From Bacteroidota bacterium (lineage in GTDB: Bacteria > Bacteroidota > Bacteroidia > Cytophagales > Spirosomataceae), in contig JAIUOF010000005.1 in assembly GCA_020161355.1 (NCBI GenBank), forward strand, positions 1 to 64,000: a DNA stretch of 64,000 nt. The letters run 5' to 3'. This document shows positions 25,225 through 35,039 of this stretch, piece after piece (position 1 is the first letter of the stretch; each line of letters begins with the position of its first letter). A model generated the notes under the pieces. The model was given only the letters and a program-made list of their open reading frames with translations. It did not search any database and was not told where the DNA came from. The position numbers were made by a program, and so were the translations under genes.

Positions 25225-27021
25225 TCAGAATAAAATGGAATAAATGATTTTATTGTCGGCCGGTTTTACTACCAATAAATTTCCATCAACAATGCCGGCT
25301 TCATGCCCTGTATTGATTTGGATAAAATACGATTTATCATCAATAGCATAAAGATTATCTCCTACTTTTTCAATCTTTTTGCTTTTTGCTAGCCTTCCAA
25401 ATATTTCCGGATCGTTGCTTTTAAAAACAATTTCTCTACTAACCATTTTTCCCTTCGAAATTCTAATTTTATCAGAGATTTCATTTCCAAATATTTTGTA
25501 TCTGAAAGTTGGCATATCTTCTTCATCCAATTCATAGCCCAGTGGTTTATAGCTTGATGCTGTAGTATCAGTAGCTGTGGATTTTCCTTTGCCAATAAAC
25601 AGTTGATCAGAAAGCAGACATAGACTCCCTATGGGCTTTGATGAGCCATCGCCACGGTCATTCCACATGGGTGATGCATCAAGATAGGCTCCTTTCCATA
25701 TCTGAAACAAGGCTCCTTTATCCATGTCATAGGTAAAATGAATATTGGCAGGGGTTCCCATAGAAACCGCATGCACAATTCGTTTTTTCTTGCCTTCCTC
25801 CTCAAAATCCATGAAGCTTCTCAGTAAATTGGGCGTATTGGCAGTCAGTAGAATCGGATCCGAGGCCCCACTTGCCATCAATGATCCCAATGAATGGTGG
25901 GGCACCTGACGGAATCCCGGTCCTGCCGACCAAAATCCCAGTCCCGGTCTTAGCCAGCCGTCACGTTTGTTGTTGAATATTTCAAAAGTATGCTCCCCTT
26001 CGCTAAGATTGATGGAGGCCCTTCGCTGCTCTGAGGTTACAGTCCAATTGTTAGGCAAAATCTCCTGATTGTCAATTTTTAATGTACTGTTTCCACCCAA
26101 TTGAGTAGCAAATTCATACTTCCCGGTTGTTGGAGCTATGTATTTCCCTTTGATAACAAAAGCATAATCATTCGGTTTTTTGGTTACCTCCCAGGTCAGT
26201 TCAGGGGTATTGCCTTTTTCATCCATTTTCAGGGTAGAAAGGTCAGCATTGTGTGCATAAGACCCATAATATACCTGATAGTTCAGGTCTTTTATACTTC
26301 CCGCTTTTTTATCAAAATTATTGATTATGATATTTCTGAATGCCACTGAGCCATGGTCACCCTGAATCCGCAGTGGGGCAGATGCAACTTCCATCTCAGA
26401 GACACTTCCACGGGTTACTCCTGAAAGGCTTACATTTTCATGTATGATTATGCCGTTGAGTTTGATGAATAGTATTTTTGCATTTTCTATTTTTTTACCT
26501 GCAGCATCAAATCGTGGAGCCTGAAACGAAATGGTCATTTTTTGCCATAAGCCGGGAGCTTTCGAAACATTATTGCGGGGAGCGTATCCTTCATAGCCTT
26601 TTTCTGCCTCAGGTTTGGTGTCGTCCCACCGCTGGTAAATTCCGCCACAATCAAAGTATTTGGGTGTTTTTGCTCCCCATGAGTCGTTGAGCTGAATCTC
26701 GTACCGGCTTTGAAGGTAGATGCCGGAGTTGGAGCCTTTTGCCATCATGAATTCCAGATCTATGTCCATGTCACCATGTGAAAATCGGCTAAAGAGGTCA
26801 TAGTCGGTACCATATTTTCCTTGCTGGTGCTCACATACCAACACACCCGTTCCTGGTTTTGTACTAATGGTGTTGTTAGTATTAATGTCAACATTTACGT
26901 CGCCGGCAATCTTCCAATTGCTTGATTTTGATTCAAAATCTGAGAGGTCGGTCAGTGGGAGGGAGGTCTGGCCAAAAGCCAAACTACTACTGAGCAATCC
27001 CAATAGAATGATTCTTTTCAT
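25225..27021 (-). CDS. Secreted DUF1080 (3-keto-glycoside hydrolase-like) protein with PA14-type domain
   Basis: 598 residues with a signal peptide (MKRIILLGLLSSSLAFGQT). The DUF1080 concanavalin-like region covers about 25-235 (FMMAKGSNSGIYLQSRYEIQ, GGIYQRWDD, GLWQKMTISFQAPR, GDHGSVAFRNI). A PA14-like or cell-wall-binding beta domain follows (about 255-370: YNVYYGS-like start, GKYEFATQLGGNSTLKIDN, NLSEGEHTFEIFNNKRDGW). The C-terminal 220 residues are not recognised. DUF1080 proteins hydrolyse 3-keto-disaccharides or bind glycans; activity here is inferred. It is downstream of the dehydrogenase genes on the same minus strand but separated from the 642-residue protein by 82 bases. Confidence 0.85.
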   Translation of the reverse strand: MKRIILLGLLSSSLAFGQTSLPLTDLSDFESKSSNWKIAGDVNVDINTNNTISTKPGTGVLVCEHQQGKYGTDYDLFSRFSHGDMDIDLEFMMAKGSNSGIYLQSRYEIQLNDSWGAKTPKYFDCGGIYQRWDDTKPEAEKGYEGYAPRNNVSKAPGLWQKMTISFQAPRFDAAGKKIENAKILFIKLNGIIIHENVSLSGVTRGSVSEMEVASAPLRIQGDHGSVAFRNIIINNFDKKAGSIKDLNYQVYYGSYAHNADLSTLKMDEKGNTPELTWEVTKKPNDYAFVIKGKYIAPTTGKYEFATQLGGNSTLKIDNQEILPNNWTVTSEQRRASINLSEGEHTFEIFNNKRDGWLRPGLGFWSAGPGFRQVPHHSLGSLMASGASDPILLTANTPNLLRSFMDFEEEGKKKRIVHAVSMGTPANIHFTYDMDKGALFQIWKGAYLDASPMWNDRGDGSSKPIGSLCLLSDQLFIGKGKSTATDTTASSYKPLGYELDEEDMPTFRYKIFGNEISDKIRISKGKMVSREIVFKSNDPEIFGRLAKSKKIEKVGDNLYAIDDKSYFIQINTGHEAGIVDGNLLVVKPADNKIIYSILF

Positions 27022-27138
27022 TTAGGGTTCTTTTTTTTGAGTAAAGATAAAGAATGTGAATTTGATTTTTGGAAAGGAAGATCAAAAAGTCAGTGTGATA
27101 ATATTATTTTAATGAAGAAAAATTGAATTTTCGGATAC

Positions 27139-27165
27139 AAAAAAAGCCGGGGCTTTCGCTCCGGC
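27139..27165 (-). terminator. Intrinsic terminator after the beta-barrel protein gene
   Basis: On the minus strand, the stem GCCGGAGC / GCCCCGGC with a GAAA tetraloop (27146-27165) is followed by a run of seven T (27145-27139). It lies 25 bases after the stop of the gene at 27190-27843. The same hairpin design is used after atpC. Confidence 0.85.
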
Positions 27166-27189
27166 AATAATTTTTGAATATTATCAATG

Positions 27190-27843
27190 CTATTTCAATT
27201 TATAAAAAATTCCCAATCTCATAACTGAAACCTTTGATACATCATGATTGGCAGTAATGTCACCATTTAATTTTCTTATCACGGTATAATCTGGAACAGC
27301 GATATTGAAAACTCCTGAAAGTTCTAACTGGATTTTATTTTTCAGGATATATTTTCCAATTGACATTTTAGGTGAAATGCCATAGTTAAAATCTTTGATT
27401 TCGGTATTTACAAATGATACCTGATTGGTAGGTGAATCGGCTATTGAGCTTACTTTAGTTTTTCCATTAAAACCCATGGCTTTGGTTCCGTAGGCAGAAA
27501 TTCCTGCATCAAAGTTAAATCCATGTTTCTTAGAATTGACCGAAAGCATCACCGGAATTTCAATTAATCTGTTATTTATAAATATTTCGGATTCTGAATT
27601 TGGGGTATTTGGAAACTCTGCGAGATATTGATATGAACCAAAACTCAAACCGGTTTTTATCCCAAGATGTTTTTTCAGGTTTTTATTTACACTTAACTCA
27701 AGGCCAGGATTAACCCGGAAAGTGGAGGCTAATTTTTCATTTATTTTGAAAAATGAAGCATTGGTATTAAACCCAATTCTTATTTCCTGCGAAAATGAAA
27801 CCATAGGAAATCCTAAAAGTAAAAGGTAGATTATCTTTTTCAT
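27190..27843 (-). CDS. Small outer-membrane beta-barrel protein (PorT-like)
   Basis: 217 residues with a signal peptide (MKKIIYLLLLGFPMVSFSQE). The remaining sequence has alternating hydrophobic/polar strands (ELSVNKNLKKHLGIKTGLSF, IQLELSGVFNIAVPDYTVI) and ends in an aromatic-rich RLGIFYKLK, the pattern of an 8-stranded outer membrane beta-barrel. It is similar to the OMP_b-brl_2/PorT-like families. Specific transport role unknown. Has its own terminator. Confidence 0.75.
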   Translation of the reverse strand: MKKIIYLLLLGFPMVSFSQEIRIGFNTNASFFKINEKLASTFRVNPGLELSVNKNLKKHLGIKTGLSFGSYQYLAEFPNTPNSESEIFINNRLIEIPVMLSVNSKKHGFNFDAGISAYGTKAMGFNGKTKVSSIADSPTNQVSFVNTEIKDFNYGISPKMSIGKYILKNKIQLELSGVFNIAVPDYTVIRKLNGDITANHDVSKVSVMRLGIFYKLK

Positions 27844-27930
27844 GAGAATTCTGATTTAGTTTTCAGTATAAACATAACCAATTTTTGGCGAAATGTTAAT
27901 ATTAAAATGATGATTTTCAAATCTCAAAAC

Positions 27931-27958
27931 AAAAAAAAGCCGAAGCTTTCGCTCCGGC
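27931..27958 (-). terminator. Intrinsic terminator after atpC
   Basis: On the minus strand, GCCGGAGC-GAAA-GCTTCGGC (27958-27939, one G-T pair, GNRA-type loop) is followed by eight T. It lies 26 bases past the atpC stop codon and ends the atpD-atpC unit. Confidence 0.88.
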
Positions 27959-27984
27959 CTTCTAAAAAATATTTTCTCGAAATA

Positions 27985-28227
27985 TCAGATAACTGTCTCT
28001 GCCAAAACCAACACTTTATTGTTGATTACTTGCAAAACTCCACCGCCAATTTCGATGCTTTCCTTTTTATTTCCGATGGCGTAAACCAAAGCACCGTCTT
28101 TCAGGGTACTTACCATAGGAGCGTGATCTTTCAATAGCTCAAAGCGTCCCACTTTTCCTGGAAGGAAAACTGCATCCACTTCACCTTGAAATACGTTTTG
28201 TTCGGGAGTAATTATCTCTAAAAGCAT
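27985..28227 (-). CDS. atpC: ATP synthase F1 epsilon subunit
   Basis: 80 residues. MLLEIITPEQNVFQGEVDAV, FLPGKVGRFELLKDHAPMVS and GGGVLQVINNKVLVLAET are the N-terminal beta-sandwich of the epsilon subunit, which couples rotation of the central stalk to catalysis. The C-terminal helical hairpin is missing, as is usual for short Bacteroidota epsilon subunits. It is on the same strand as atpD but 450 bases downstream because of an inserted element. Confidence 0.93.
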   Translation of the reverse strand: MLLEIITPEQNVFQGEVDAVFLPGKVGRFELLKDHAPMVSTLKDGALVYAIGNKKESIEIGGGVLQVINNKVLVLAETVI

Positions 28228-28248
28228 AAATTTAATGTGATAATGTGT

Positions 28249-28677
28249 TAATATGCTTATGTGCTAATTTTTTCATAAAAGCTTTACACACCTTAACTCT
28301 TGCTTGATGTTATAATACTTGTTAAAATCTTTCCAATTTCAATCACCTCATTTAAAAGACCTCCAAATTCAGGATAACTTTTTGATGCTTCGCAAATTCT
28401 TAACCAATAATTGGTTTCGTTTGCTTCTTTTGCAGCAAGTTTTATTTTATGAATAAAATCTGCTCTACTTTCTGCATTTTGTGCTTCTGAAACATTGGCT
28501 CCAATTGAAGTACCAGATTTCAGTCATTGATTGCTAATTACAAACTTCTTATGGCTTTCGAGTAATTCACAATATTCTATAATTTTAACGGCAAAGTCGA
28601 ATGTTTTATCTACGATCACATTTGCCATTTTATCATAAATTGAAAATTAGCACATTTATAATTAGCACATTAGCATA

Positions 28678-28680
<3 letters not shown>
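28249..28680. repeat. Near-perfect inverted repeats enclosing a decayed four-helix-bundle gene
   Basis: The left arm (28249-28269) and the right arm (28660-28680) are 21-base inverted repeats that match at 20 positions; each carries the core ATGTGCTAATT. A third GTGCTAATT lies inward at about 28647-28655 on the minus strand. The right arm contains the atpD stop codon. The element includes the pseudogene at 28293-28628. Boundaries could be an inserted mobile unit or a palindrome-rich repeat family; no transposase is present. Confidence 0.6.
28293..28628 (-). pseudogene. Four-helix bundle (23S rRNA IVS-type) protein gene with an in-frame stop
   Basis: From ATG at 28628 the minus strand reads MANVIVDKTFDFAVKIIEYC ... 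FVISNQ, then TGA at 28526-28524, then LKSGTSIGANVSEAQNAESR ... ANETNYWLRICEAS. SGTSIGANVSEA and the spacing match the S23/IVS four-helix-bundle family, where the residue at the stop is normally Leu. A single substitution (TTA to TGA) therefore kills the gene; the rest of the frame is intact to TAA at 28293-28295 (about 111 codons). Such proteins are carried by intervening sequences and by intergenic repeats; their function is uncertain. Confidence 0.8.
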
Positions 28681-30186
<1,506 letters not shown>

Positions 30187-30225
30187 TTATGAATTATTTA
30201 AAATTAATCATTGATTTTTGGACTG

Positions 30226-30256
30226 CAAAATTATTAAAAATCAACTATAAAACAAA
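30226..30256 (-). promoter_or_regulatory. Promoter of atpD
   Basis: On the minus strand TTTG (30256-30253), 19 bases, TAATTTTG (30233-30226): the consensus TTTG-N19-TAnnTTTG of Bacteroidota primary-sigma promoters. The -7 element ends 39 bases before the atpD ATG. The intergenic stretch 30187-30458 otherwise contains only AT-rich sequence. Confidence 0.75.
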
Positions 30257-30458
30257 TTCTGGTTCATTCTTTTTTTTGGATTTTTTTTAGAGAATTCTTT
30301 CAAAAGCATACTTTTTATTGGAGGAAATTGGGAAATGCCAATCCTGAATATTTTTTTAGAAAAATGAGATTGGACTTAAGTTTTGTTAAGGTTTTTTTTA
30401 TGAAGTGATTTGTTAAAAAAATGAAATTTTCCGGGATGTTTAGGAGCCGGGTTCCGGA

Positions 30459-31484
30459 TTATAATTTTTGTAGAACCAAATGCAGAATATTTTTTCGGTT
30501 GTTGGTATAAGTGATGTGTATATTACCTGATTTTGACAGAATAATTGCCGGATAACTAAATTCGCCTTTTTCATGGTTTTCAAGTGTCAGAGTATCAGTC
30601 CAGTTTAATCCATCTTTTGACTCCGCCAGTTTCAGGATATTACGGCCTTCCCACCAGTTTTTCCCTGCTTCCAATGGATTATAGACCATTAGAAAAGTCC
30701 CATCAGACAGCCTGATCGCGTCCACTGCTGAGTTGGGATTAGGAATATCCAGAGGCAAAGGTAGCGACCAGAATTTCCCTTGGTCATTTGAAAATACGCT
30801 GATAATTTTATTCTGTCTGCTACGCATCAGAGCCTGAATACGGCCATCCTTATGCTGAATTAAGCTTGGCTGAATTATCCCAAAATTTCCGTTGTCAATT
30901 TCGATTTTTTTCCAGTGATTTAGGTTTTCATCAGAAATCTCAAAATGTACGTTCCATATTTTTTCATCCTTACTTTCGGTACTTGAGCCATGTAAAACTG
31001 TGTTATTTTTAAGTAAAAGTGGCTTGTTTTTTACAGCTCCCAAAAATCCATCCGGAAGTTTTTCGGGTTTTGACCAGGTTTTACCATTATCTGCAGATGA
31101 AATTTTCATTCCCCACCATTCTCTGGGATTCGGGCCTGCTTTGTAAAGGATAAATATCTTTCCTTTTGAATTTTGGAAAAGGACAGGGTTCCAGCATGGA
31201 AATCTTTGCCCATTTTGGTCAATCCCTGTGGCAACCTTTTCAGCTTTTTGCCATTTCCCTTTTGAATATAGAGAAATGTAAATGGCTACATCTATGTTTC
31301 CTTCATGAGTCCCTTCAAACCATGTGGTCATCAGATGGCCATTTTTTAAGTCAATGATTGATGATGCATGACTGTTTTTGTTTGTTAAAATTGGGTTGAT
31401 TTCATTTTTCTCAATGATTTTCCATTGGCTGAAAACTTGGGGGAAAGCTAATATGCCCAGCAATATGAGCAAAAGGTGTTTCAT
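30459..31484 (-). CDS. Secreted sialidase/BNR-repeat family protein
   Basis: 341 residues with a signal peptide (MKHLLLILLGILAFPQVFSQ). Propeller repeats with Asp-box-like turns are visible (SSADNGKTWSKPEKL, SNDQGKFWSLPLP, ESKDGLNWTDTLTL), as in exo-alpha-sialidase-like BNR_2 proteins. SHASSIIDLKNGHLMTTWFE and NPREWWGMKISS are typical of the family. It probably acts in the periplasm or at the surface on glycans; substrate not proven. Its ATG is directly after a hairpin-T-run, so its expression may depend on read-through or its own signals. Confidence 0.85.
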   Translation of the reverse strand: MKHLLLILLGILAFPQVFSQWKIIEKNEINPILTNKNSHASSIIDLKNGHLMTTWFEGTHEGNIDVAIYISLYSKGKWQKAEKVATGIDQNGQRFPCWNPVLFQNSKGKIFILYKAGPNPREWWGMKISSADNGKTWSKPEKLPDGFLGAVKNKPLLLKNNTVLHGSSTESKDEKIWNVHFEISDENLNHWKKIEIDNGNFGIIQPSLIQHKDGRIQALMRSRQNKIISVFSNDQGKFWSLPLPLDIPNPNSAVDAIRLSDGTFLMVYNPLEAGKNWWEGRNILKLAESKDGLNWTDTLTLENHEKGEFSYPAIILSKSGNIHITYTNNRKNILHLVLQKL

Positions 31485-31509
31485 AAAAAAGAATAACCCC
31501 TTCCGGGGT
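31485..31509 (-). terminator. Intrinsic terminator of the DksA-like gene, abutting the sialidase start
   Basis: On the minus strand ACCCC-GGAA-GGGGT (31509-31496) is followed by TATTC and six T, and the ATG of the sialidase gene comes immediately after. It would terminate transcripts of the upstream DksA-like gene or attenuate transcription into the sialidase gene. Confidence 0.75.
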
Positions 31510-31513
31510 CATT

Positions 31514-31903
31514 TTATGATTGTTTCATTTTGGCTTCTATCGTTTGTTGGGTGTGCGGTACTGCCATTAGCCTTTCCTTAGGAATTAGTTTGCCAGTATC
31601 TTTACAAATTCCATAAGTGCCGTTCTTGATTCTTATCAGGGCTGCTTCAAGCTGGGAGGCAAATTTTTGTAACCTGGCTGCCGATTGGCTCATTTGTTCC
31701 TTTTCTCTTACATCTGCACCGTCTTCAAGTGTCTTGGATCCTACAGCAGTATTATCTGTCCCATTATCGTTTTTTCGGCTTAAAGTTTCTTTAATGAAAT
31801 TTACTTCGCTGTAGGTGGCGGCAAGTTTTTTATTGATTACAGTCTCAAACTCCGCCAATTCGCTTTCGGTGTAACGGGTTTTTTCTTCCTGTGAAGTAGC
31901 CAT
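31514..31903 (-). CDS. TraR/DksA-family protein with degenerate zinc finger
   Basis: 129 residues. Coiled-coil N-terminal half (SELAEFETVINKKLAATYSE, ETLSRKNDN) and a C-terminal segment GTYGICKDTGKLIPKERLMA that aligns with the DksA C4 zinc finger but keeps only one of the four cysteines. This short, cysteine-poor DksA-like form is common in Bacteroidota. DksA proteins enter the RNA polymerase secondary channel; whether this one binds zinc is doubtful. TTG / TATATTTG promoter upstream; terminator downstream. Confidence 0.85.
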   Translation of the reverse strand: MATSQEEKTRYTESELAEFETVINKKLAATYSEVNFIKETLSRKNDNGTDNTAVGSKTLEDGADVREKEQMSQSAARLQKFASQLEAALIRIKNGTYGICKDTGKLIPKERLMAVPHTQQTIEAKMKQS

Positions 31904-31950
31904 TGTTTAAGCTATTTTGGGTTAAAAAATAAGTAAGTATAAATTTGCCG

Positions 31951-31981
31951 CAAATATAAACCTTTCAGAAGTTATTAACAA
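31951..31981 (-). promoter_or_regulatory. Promoter of the DksA-like gene
   Basis: On the minus strand TTG (31981-31979), 20 bases, TATATTTG (31958-31951), matching the Bacteroidota consensus within one base of the -33 element. It lies 48 bases before the ATG at 31903. Confidence 0.6.
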
Positions 31982-32206
31982 TCAGACATTAAATATTTAT
32001 TTTTTTGGTATTTAGAAAGCTCTTTTTCCTGCCAGAAATATTTTTTTATTGGGTAAAAAAATTTTACATAACATATTCTCCTTTTTAGCCATACAATCAA
32101 TTGCCTTTTTTCAAAATTTCCTATCTAAATATTTTTAAAATCCAAAATCACAATAGTAATAAATTCAGGAAAAATATAACATTTTACAGAATTGAATGAT
32201 TTTGTA

Positions 32207-32214
32207 TAAGTTTG
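32207..32214 (+). promoter_or_regulatory. -7 element upstream of glutamate dehydrogenase
   Basis: TAAGTTTG (32207-32214) fits TAnnTTTG and lies 38 bases before the ATG; a matching -33 TTTG at the ideal spacing is absent (TTTT at 32182-32185). The gap 31904-32252 has no gene; besides the divergent promoters it is AT-rich. Confidence 0.45.
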
Positions 32215-32252
32215 CATCCAATTAGAAATTTTGAACAAAAAATTCAGAAAAT

Positions 32253-33530
32253 ATGGGATATATAGAGCCGGCTCCAATTCACGATAAGGAGAATCCATTG
32301 GAGTCGATGATGTCAAGATTTGACGCAGCCGTGAAGATTCTGGGAATAAGCGATGAGATGTATAACATCCTAAAAGTACCGGCTCGTCAGGTGATTGTTG
32401 GGATTCCGGTAACGATGGATAACGGTAAGATCAAGGTCTTTGAAGGCTACCGGGTTATTCATTCTACCATCCTCGGACCCGGAAAAGGAGGTATTCGCCT
32501 CGATCCGGATGTTACCATTGACGAAGTGCGGGCTCTGGCCGCCTGGATGACCTGGAAATGTGCTGTGGTGGACATTCCTTACGGTGGTGCTAAAGGCGGA
32601 ATTGCCTGCAACCCCAGAGAGATGTCAGCAGGAGAGATAGAACGCCTGATAAGAGCTTATACACTGGGTATGTTGGATATTTTTGGGCCGGATAAAGACA
32701 TTCCTGCACCTGACATGGGTACAGGACCACGTGAAATGGCCTGGTTGATGGACGAATACTCAAAAGCCAAAGGTATGACTACTCATGCGGTGGTTACAGG
32801 GAAACCTTTGGTGTTGGGAGGTTCTTTGGGACGCACCGAAGCTACCGGGAGAGGTGTGATGGTTTCTGCCATGTCTGGGATGGAAAAACTAAAACTTAAT
32901 CCTTATAGGGCTACTGCTGCAGTACAGGGTTTTGGTAATGTGGGTTCCTATGCAGCACTTCTTCTTCGTGAGAAAGGCGTTTCGATTCATGGTATTAGTG
33001 ATATCAGTGGAGCATATTACAATGATAAAGGCATAGATATCGAAAAAGCGATTGCTTATCGTAATGCCAATAATGGCACCTTGGAGGGCTTTAAAGAAGC
33101 TGAAAAAATTGATGGAGAGCAATTGCTCGCACTTCCTGTGGATCTGTTGGTGCCGGCTGCCAAAGAAGACGTTATCACACATCATAATGCAGGAAATATT
33201 CAGGCCAAAATGATAGTAGAAGGAGCCAACGGTCCTACTTCGGCCACAGCTGACGACATTATTAATGATAAAGGCATAATGGTGGTGCCCGATATTCTGG
33301 CCAATGCCGGTGGGGTGACGGTTTCTTATTTTGAGTGGGTACAAAACCGCATAGGTTACAAATGGACGCTGGATCGCATCAATCGCCGGTCAGACCGTGC
33401 CATGAAAGAGGCCTTCCACAATGTATTTGAAGTTTCGCAAAAACACAATGTCTCTATGCGTCTGGCTGCATATATTGTTGCTATTGATAAAGTGGCCAGC
33501 ACTTACAAATTCAGGGGCGGTTACGGTTGA
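32253..33530 (+). CDS. Glutamate dehydrogenase (Glu/Leu/Phe/Val family)
   Basis: 425 residues. Interconverts glutamate and 2-oxoglutarate with ammonia, cytoplasmic. Signature motifs are seen: GGIRLDPDVT, VDIPYGGAKGGIACNPREMS with the catalytic lysine region, DIPAPDMGTGPREMAWLMDE, and the Rossmann AVQGFGNVGSYAA. The length fits the small hexameric NAD-type enzymes. Coenzyme preference cannot be read with certainty. Monocistronic: a TAAGTTTG box precedes it, and the following SDR gene has its own TATCTTTG box at 33674-33681. Confidence 0.94.
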   Translation: MGYIEPAPIHDKENPLESMMSRFDAAVKILGISDEMYNILKVPARQVIVGIPVTMDNGKIKVFEGYRVIHSTILGPGKGGIRLDPDVTIDEVRALAAWMTWKCAVVDIPYGGAKGGIACNPREMSAGEIERLIRAYTLGMLDIFGPDKDIPAPDMGTGPREMAWLMDEYSKAKGMTTHAVVTGKPLVLGGSLGRTEATGRGVMVSAMSGMEKLKLNPYRATAAVQGFGNVGSYAALLLREKGVSIHGISDISGAYYNDKGIDIEKAIAYRNANNGTLEGFKEAEKIDGEQLLALPVDLLVPAAKEDVITHHNAGNIQAKMIVEGANGPTSATADDIINDKGIMVVPDILANAGGVTVSYFEWVQNRIGYKWTLDRINRRSDRAMKEAFHNVFEVSQKHNVSMRLAAYIVAIDKVASTYKFRGGYG

Positions 33531-33697
33531 TATTCATTATTTGGGTTTCTATAAATTTAACTGGGGGTATGGTTTTCTAAATCATACCCTTTTTTGGTGC
33601 AAATACTTTTGAAAATGAAATAGTAGTTTTTCCAATATTATTTGCAAAACCCGAGGAATAATCCGATAAAACTTATCTTTGCATCAAAATAAACTTT

Positions 33698-34495
33698 ATG
33701 AGCGAATTCAGAAATAAAGTAGTCTGGATTACCGGAGCCTCAGCCGGTATTGGTGAAGCAACTGCCCTTGCCTGTGCCAAAGAAGGTGCTTTTCTGGTTT
33801 TGTCGGCAAGAAGAGTCGAGGAACTCGAAAGAGTGAAAAAACTTACGCATCTGCGTGATGAGTACGTTTTGGTGTTGCCAATGGATGTAGAAAATGTAGA
33901 TTCTTTTCCAGGTTTGGTGCAGCAAGTTTTGGATAAGTTTGGCCGGATCGATATTCTTTTTAATAATGCCGGAATCTCGCAAAGAGGAGATGTACTAAAC
34001 AGTAAGCTTGAAGTTTACACCAGACTTATGCAGGTAAATTTTATAGGTGTTGTAGCATTGACCAAGGCAGTTTTGCCTGTAATGATTAAACAAAAATCAG
34101 GGCATATTGCTGCCACCAGCAGTGTGGCGGGAATTGTTTCGACACCATTGAGGTCGGGTTATGCTGCCTCAAAACATGCCTTACATGGTTTTTTTGATGC
34201 TCTCAGGGCCGAAGTACACAGGCACAATATTAAGGTTACACTGGTGTGTCCAGGTTATATAAAAACGGATATTTCTCTTAATGCACTTAATACCGAAGGT
34301 ACCTCCTACGGCAAAATGGATAAAAACCAGGAGAAGGGAATAACCGCAGAAGAATGTGGCAGAAGAATAGCTGAAGCAATCAGAAATGATAAATCCCAGG
34401 TTATTATTGCCGGAAAAGAAGGAATGGGTGTATTTTTGAAACGATTTTTTCCGAAAATTCTTGAAAAAATAGTATTGAGACAAGCACCCAAATGA
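33698..34495 (+). CDS. Short-chain dehydrogenase/reductase
   Basis: 265 residues. TGASAGIG cofactor loop (residues 12-19), NNAG (about 89-92), catalytic Ser in TSSVAG and YAASK (Y-x3-K) mark a classical SDR. The C-terminal LKRFFPKILEKIVLRQAPK suggests weak membrane association, as in 7B-DHRS-like SDRs. Substrate unknown. A TATCTTTG element at 33674-33681 lies 16 bases before the ATG. It is followed by sixA after 25 bases, likely the same transcript. Confidence 0.9.
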   Translation: MSEFRNKVVWITGASAGIGEATALACAKEGAFLVLSARRVEELERVKKLTHLRDEYVLVLPMDVENVDSFPGLVQQVLDKFGRIDILFNNAGISQRGDVLNSKLEVYTRLMQVNFIGVVALTKAVLPVMIKQKSGHIAATSSVAGIVSTPLRSGYAASKHALHGFFDALRAEVHRHNIKVTLVCPGYIKTDISLNALNTEGTSYGKMDKNQEKGITAEECGRRIAEAIRNDKSQVIIAGKEGMGVFLKRFFPKILEKIVLRQAPK

Positions 34496-34520
34496 CATAA
34501 AAAATATCGCAAAGAAAATT

Positions 34521-35039
34521 ATGAAAAAAGATTTGTATTTGATCAGGCATGCTACAGCTGAAGACGGAGCCAATTCTGCAATATTTAAAGATATTGAGCG
34601 TGAGCTTATTTCAAAAGGTATCATGCAGTCGGCAAGAATGGGAAAGCACCTGGCCGAAATACAAACAGAATTTGACAAAATATATTTTAGTCCTGCCAGG
34701 AGAACCGAAGCTACCGCCAGGCTCATAGCCGAACAAATGGGGCTGGGTGAAGACAAACTTCAGATGGTAGAGAGCTTATACGGGAGTGGCCCAAGGGCTT
34801 ATCTTGCATTGTTAAACGGTCTTTCCGAATCAGAAAATGCAGTTGCAGTGGTAGGTCATAATCCTGATATTACGTTTTTCTCGGAATACCTTACCCGTGA
34901 TGACACTCAGGGACATATGAAAAAGTGTACTTTGATTCATTTTGAATTTATTGATCTGAAGTGGTCTGAGATTTCACAAAAGTCAGGGAAAATGGTTAAG
35001 AGAATTGATGTGAAAAGTCTGGAAAAAAATGAAGAATAA
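34521..35039 (+). CDS. Phosphohistidine phosphatase SixA-family
   Basis: 172 residues. Histidine phosphatase fold with the catalytic RHAT box (LYLIRHATAEDG, residues 5-16), an SPARRTEATARLIAEQ helix and the second catalytic His in VAVVGHNPD. SixA-type enzymes remove phosphate from phosphohistidine domains. It ends in the same place as the start of the small membrane peptide (overlap 11 bases). Confidence 0.88.
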   Translation: MKKDLYLIRHATAEDGANSAIFKDIERELISKGIMQSARMGKHLAEIQTEFDKIYFSPARRTEATARLIAEQMGLGEDKLQMVESLYGSGPRAYLALLNGLSESENAVAVVGHNPDITFFSEYLTRDDTQGHMKKCTLIHFEFIDLKWSEISQKSGKMVKRIDVKSLEKNEE

